Shown: one piece after another, positions 6,912 to 8,656 of the stretch | Layout: each line of letters begins with the position of its first letter | Numbering within the stretch: the first letter of the stretch is position 1 | Source of the DNA: an uncultured Opitutia bacterium | GTDB taxonomy: Bacteria; Verrucomicrobiota; Verrucomicrobiia; Opitutales; JABJCN01 | Assembly (NCBI GenBank): GCA_913046175.1 | Contig: CAJWSN010000053.1 | Coordinates: 1 to 8,656, forward strand | DNA length: 8,656 nucleotides | Direction of reading: 5' to 3' | Translations under genes and position numbers: made by a program | Notes under the pieces: generated by a model | Database searches by the model: none | Told to the model about the DNA's origin: nothing | The model's input: only the letters and a program-made list of their open reading frames with translations

Positions 6912-6987
6912 GGGAGAATAGCTCAACTGGTAGAGCAACGGTCTCCAAAACCGTAGGTTGGGGGTTCGAGTCCCTCTTCTCCCGCCA
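6912..6987 (+). tRNA. tRNA-Trp (anticodon CCA), 3' CCA encoded
   Basis: A complete 76-nt cloverleaf: acceptor stem GGGAGAA/TTCTCCC, D-arm GCTC...GAGC, anticodon stem ACGGT/ACCGT with loop CTCCAAA (anticodon CCA at 6945-6947, reading UGG), and T-arm GGGGG-TTCGAGT-CCCTC. The discriminator is G and the CCA end is encoded (6985-6987). It lies 17 nt upstream of secE, a common bacterial arrangement, and is probably cut out of the secE-nusG transcript. Confidence 0.97.
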
Positions 6988-7004
6988 GATTAATTAATCC
7001 AGGG

Positions 7005-7211
7005 ATGACAAATCCATTCAGATCCATACGCATTCGTTGGAATGAAACCGTCAGCGAACTCAAGAAGTCATCGTGGCCGGGACGCCGCGAACTTTGGGAG
7101 TCCACCCTGGTGGTTCTGGTTGGTGCAACAATACTTGGCTGTTATATCTTTCTTGCGGATTTCTCCCTTAACCAGTGGGTGGACCTGCTCACTAGACTTG
7201 TAGTGAAGTGA
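7005..7211 (+). CDS. secE: preprotein translocase subunit SecE
   Basis: SecE clamps SecY in the inner-membrane SecYEG channel that exports unfolded proteins. This is the short single-helix form (68 residues) usual outside enterobacteria. It has an amphipathic cytoplasmic helix (~10-22) with the family signature ELKKSSWPGRREL (residues 18-30), then one membrane helix (~34-51) ending in the conserved AD, and a short C-terminal tail. The ATG at 7005 follows tRNA-Trp by 17 nt; GGG directly abuts the ATG, too close to serve as a Shine-Dalgarno. nusG follows 46 nt later, the near-universal secE-nusG pairing. A 6-bp inverted repeat spans its stop codon (7202-7218). Confidence 0.96.
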   Translation: MTNPFRSIRIRWNETVSELKKSSWPGRRELWESTLVVLVGATILGCYIFLADFSLNQWVDLLTRLVVK

Positions 7212-7221
7212 TTTCACTTTT
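7202..7221 (+). terminator. weak hairpin plus T-run over the secE stop
   Basis: AGTGAA (7202-7207) and TTCACT (7213-7218) form a 6-bp stem with a 5-nt loop, followed by TTT (7219-7221). The stem has only two G-C pairs, so at best it is a partial attenuator between secE and nusG; full termination is unlikely because the genes belong together. Confidence 0.2.
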
Positions 7222-7257
7222 CCAGATAAGTATCCTCAATATTTAGCACCCCCACTT

Positions 7258-7836
7258 ATGCCTCCATCCGTTTCCACTCTTTCAGGACCCCGCTGGTTTG
7301 CATTGCAGACACTTTCTAATTCTGAGGGAAAGGCCAAGAAATATCTGGAAAGATATGCCAAGCAGGAGGAGATGGATGAGTATATTTTTGAGGTGTTGAT
7401 GCCGACAGAGTCTGTGACCGAGATCAAGGACGGTCAAAAAAAGACCCGTGAACGGAAGCTTTATCCTGGGTATTTATTCATAAACATGCGTCTTTACGAT
7501 GACGATGGAGTCCTCATCAAGGAGCCTTGGTACTTTGTTAAGGAAGCTTCTGGAGTGATCAACTTTGTCGGGGGTGAAAAGGCTTATCCACTTAAGGAAG
7601 ATGAAATTAATCGGATTCTTAAGCAGGTGCAGGATGCCGAGGGCAAGGAGGTGCCGAAGGTTAACTTCGAGGAAGGTGAGGAAGTTAAGATCAACGATGG
7701 CCCATTCATGAACCTCAACGGTCGTATAGACGAAATCGATCTTGAACGGGGCAAACTAAAGGTTTCCGTTTCAATTTTTGGTCGCTACACCCCGGTGGAA
7801 CTGGAGTTTTGGCAGGTGCAGAAGCTCGAAGATTGA
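7258..7836 (+). CDS. nusG: transcription termination/antitermination factor NusG
   Basis: NusG binds the RNA polymerase clamp to reduce pausing, and its C-terminal domain contacts Rho or ribosomal protein S10. The 192-residue protein shows the NGN domain (~12-120) beginning RWFALQTLSNSEGKA, with the conserved RKLYPGYLFINM (66-77). A charged linker follows, then the KOW domain (~137-190) with INDGPFMNLNG (145-155) and the near-invariant SIFGRYTPVELEF (172-184). Length is close to E. coli NusG (181), with a slightly longer N-terminus and no inserted domain. The ATG at 7258 has no Shine-Dalgarno; its leader ends CACCCCCACTT. It sits between secE and rplK as in most bacteria. Confidence 0.98.
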   Translation: MPPSVSTLSGPRWFALQTLSNSEGKAKKYLERYAKQEEMDEYIFEVLMPTESVTEIKDGQKKTRERKLYPGYLFINMRLYDDDGVLIKEPWYFVKEASGVINFVGGEKAYPLKEDEINRILKQVQDAEGKEVPKVNFEEGEEVKINDGPFMNLNGRIDEIDLERGKLKVSVSIFGRYTPVELEFWQVQKLED

Positions 7837-7868
7837 TATCCCAAATTTAATACATAAAAAAAGAGACC

Positions 7869-8294
7869 ATGGCCAAAAAGGTAACAGGTGAAATTCGACT
7901 TCAACTCCCGGCGGGAGCGGCAAACCCAGCACCCCCGGTTGGACCGGCCCTGGGGGCAAAGGGTGTGAATATTGCTGGATTCTGTAAAGAGTTTAACGCA
8001 AAGACACAGGATAAGGCCGGATTGATTCTGCCTGTTGTTATTTCTGTTTATTCTGACCGTTCCTTCACTTTCATAACGAAGTCTCCACCGGCACCTATTC
8101 TTCTCAAGAAGGCAGCAGGCTTGGCCAAGGGCGCTTCCACCCCGGGCAAGGAGGAGGTTGGCACGGTTACTCGCAAGCAAATCGACGAAATCGTCAAGAC
8201 CAAGTGGGAGGACCTCAACACCAACGATGCTGAAGCGGCGGCCCTTATGATTATTGGCACAGCCAAAAACATGGGAATCAGGGTCGAAGGCTAG
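7869..8294 (+). CDS. rplK: 50S ribosomal protein L11
   Basis: L11 binds 23S rRNA in the GTPase-associated centre of the large subunit, where elongation factors and RelA act. At 141 residues it has the same length as the E. coli protein. The N-terminal domain carries NPAPPVGPALGAKGVNI (residues 19-35), including the prolines that form the thiostrepton/micrococcin site; all appear conserved. SDRSFTFITKSPPAPILLKKAAG marks the linker, and the C-terminal rRNA-binding domain ends in GTAKNMGIRVEG. The ATG at 7869 follows AAAGAGACC, a weak purine-rich ribosome site, 32 nt after nusG. In E. coli the L1 protein represses this operon through the L11 mRNA leader; I could not see a clear L1-type helix in the short leader here. 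Confidence 0.98.
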   Translation: MAKKVTGEIRLQLPAGAANPAPPVGPALGAKGVNIAGFCKEFNAKTQDKAGLILPVVISVYSDRSFTFITKSPPAPILLKKAAGLAKGASTPGKEEVGTVTRKQIDEIVKTKWEDLNTNDAEAAALMIIGTAKNMGIRVEG

Positions 8295-8338
8295 AAGTGG
8301 GAGGAATATTTCTTTTGCTGATTTAAATTTTACATCCA

Positions 8339-8656
8339 ATGAGCAAGCGATACAATGAAGCCCAAAAGCAACGGGACGAAAAAGGGTTTTTTCCGTTGAA
8401 GGAAGCGGTGGAAATCCTTCACAAGATGCCTGCAGCCAAGTTTGATGAAACTGTGGAATTGTCGATCAACCTCCTTGTTGATCCTCGTCAGAGCACGCAT
8501 ATGGTGCGTGGTACATTGAATCTGCCTCATGGCAGCGGAAAGCAGGTTACTGTGATTGTCTTTACCGAAAAACCTGAAGAGGCGCTGGCATCTGGTGCGG
8601 ACCATGCCGGGCTTGAGGACCTTGAGCGCCACGCGCCGGCGCACCGGTTCCTTCTG
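8339..8656 (+). CDS. rplA: 50S ribosomal protein L1, 3' truncated by window end
   Basis: L1 forms the mobile stalk at the ribosomal E site and also acts as a translational repressor of its own operon. The frame from the ATG at 8339 stays open to the last base and gives 106 residues: MSKRYNEAQ, then the AVEILHKMPAAKFDETVELSINL segment (23-45), DPRQSTHMVRGTLNLPHGSGK (48-68) and VIVFTEKPEEALASGADHAGLEDL. These match the N-terminal half of domain I of L1, including the RGTLNLPHG motif. From about residue 96 (base 8624) the expected continuation is lost (see findings). The start lacks a Shine-Dalgarno near it; the leader is AT-rich and ends ACATCCA. It lies 44 nt after rplK, the standard rplK-rplA order. 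Confidence 0.95.
   Translation, partial: MSKRYNEAQKQRDEKGFFPLKEAVEILHKMPAAKFDETVELSINLLVDPRQSTHMVRGTLNLPHGSGKQVTVIVFTEKPEEALASGADHAGLEDLERHAPAHRFLL

Noticed and set aside
8299..8304. GGGAGG as Shine-Dalgarno for rplA
   Set aside because: It is 34 nt from the rplA ATG, too far, and no closer start codon opens a usable frame.
1..8656. CRISPR arrays, insertion sequences or phage genes
   Set aside because: No spaced direct repeats, terminal inverted repeats, transposase or integrase motifs were seen; all genes are accounted for.

Overview
The window is a bacterial chromosomal segment with every gene on the + strand and moderate GC. Two tRNA genes, EF-Tu, SecE, NusG, L11 and L1 place it at the classic tuf-secE-nusG-rplKA translation/transcription locus. 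The EF-Tu sequence style and the upstream fabD/TPR/ExbB/ExbD genes suggest a Gram-negative member of the PVC group, most likely Verrucomicrobiota (Opitutae-like). That placement is inferred from remembered family resemblance, not from a search.

Left part (1-5374): the 3' end of fabD (malonyl-CoA:ACP transacylase) overlaps by 4 nt a large exported TPR-repeat protein. After 38 nt comes an ExbB/TolQ-type proton-channel subunit, which overlaps by 4 nt a divergent ExbD/TolR-type subunit. That gene overlaps by 4 nt an unrecognised single-pass membrane protein of 254 residues. These genes look like one transcription unit. The last four would form a proton-motive-force-driven envelope machine of the Tol/TonB kind, with the TPR protein as a periplasmic partner and the 254-aa protein in the position of a TonB/TolA-like transducer.

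Middle (5375-7004): a 126-nt intergenic region with a possible promoter, tRNA-Thr(GGT), tuf, a 110-nt spacer with a perfect TTGACA box, then tRNA-Trp(CCA). The EF-Tu is full length and keeps the GTP-binding motifs, but its switch I region lacks the usual RGITI effector sequence (it reads KIVTI and is two residues longer). It also has Gly where E. coli EF-Tu has Arg333.

Right part (7005-8656): secE, nusG, rplK and the 5' part of rplA, which runs off the window. The last ~33 bases of rplA are GC-rich and no longer look like L1. Only exbD has a convincing Shine-Dalgarno sequence; the other starts rely on stop-start overlap or on leaders without one.
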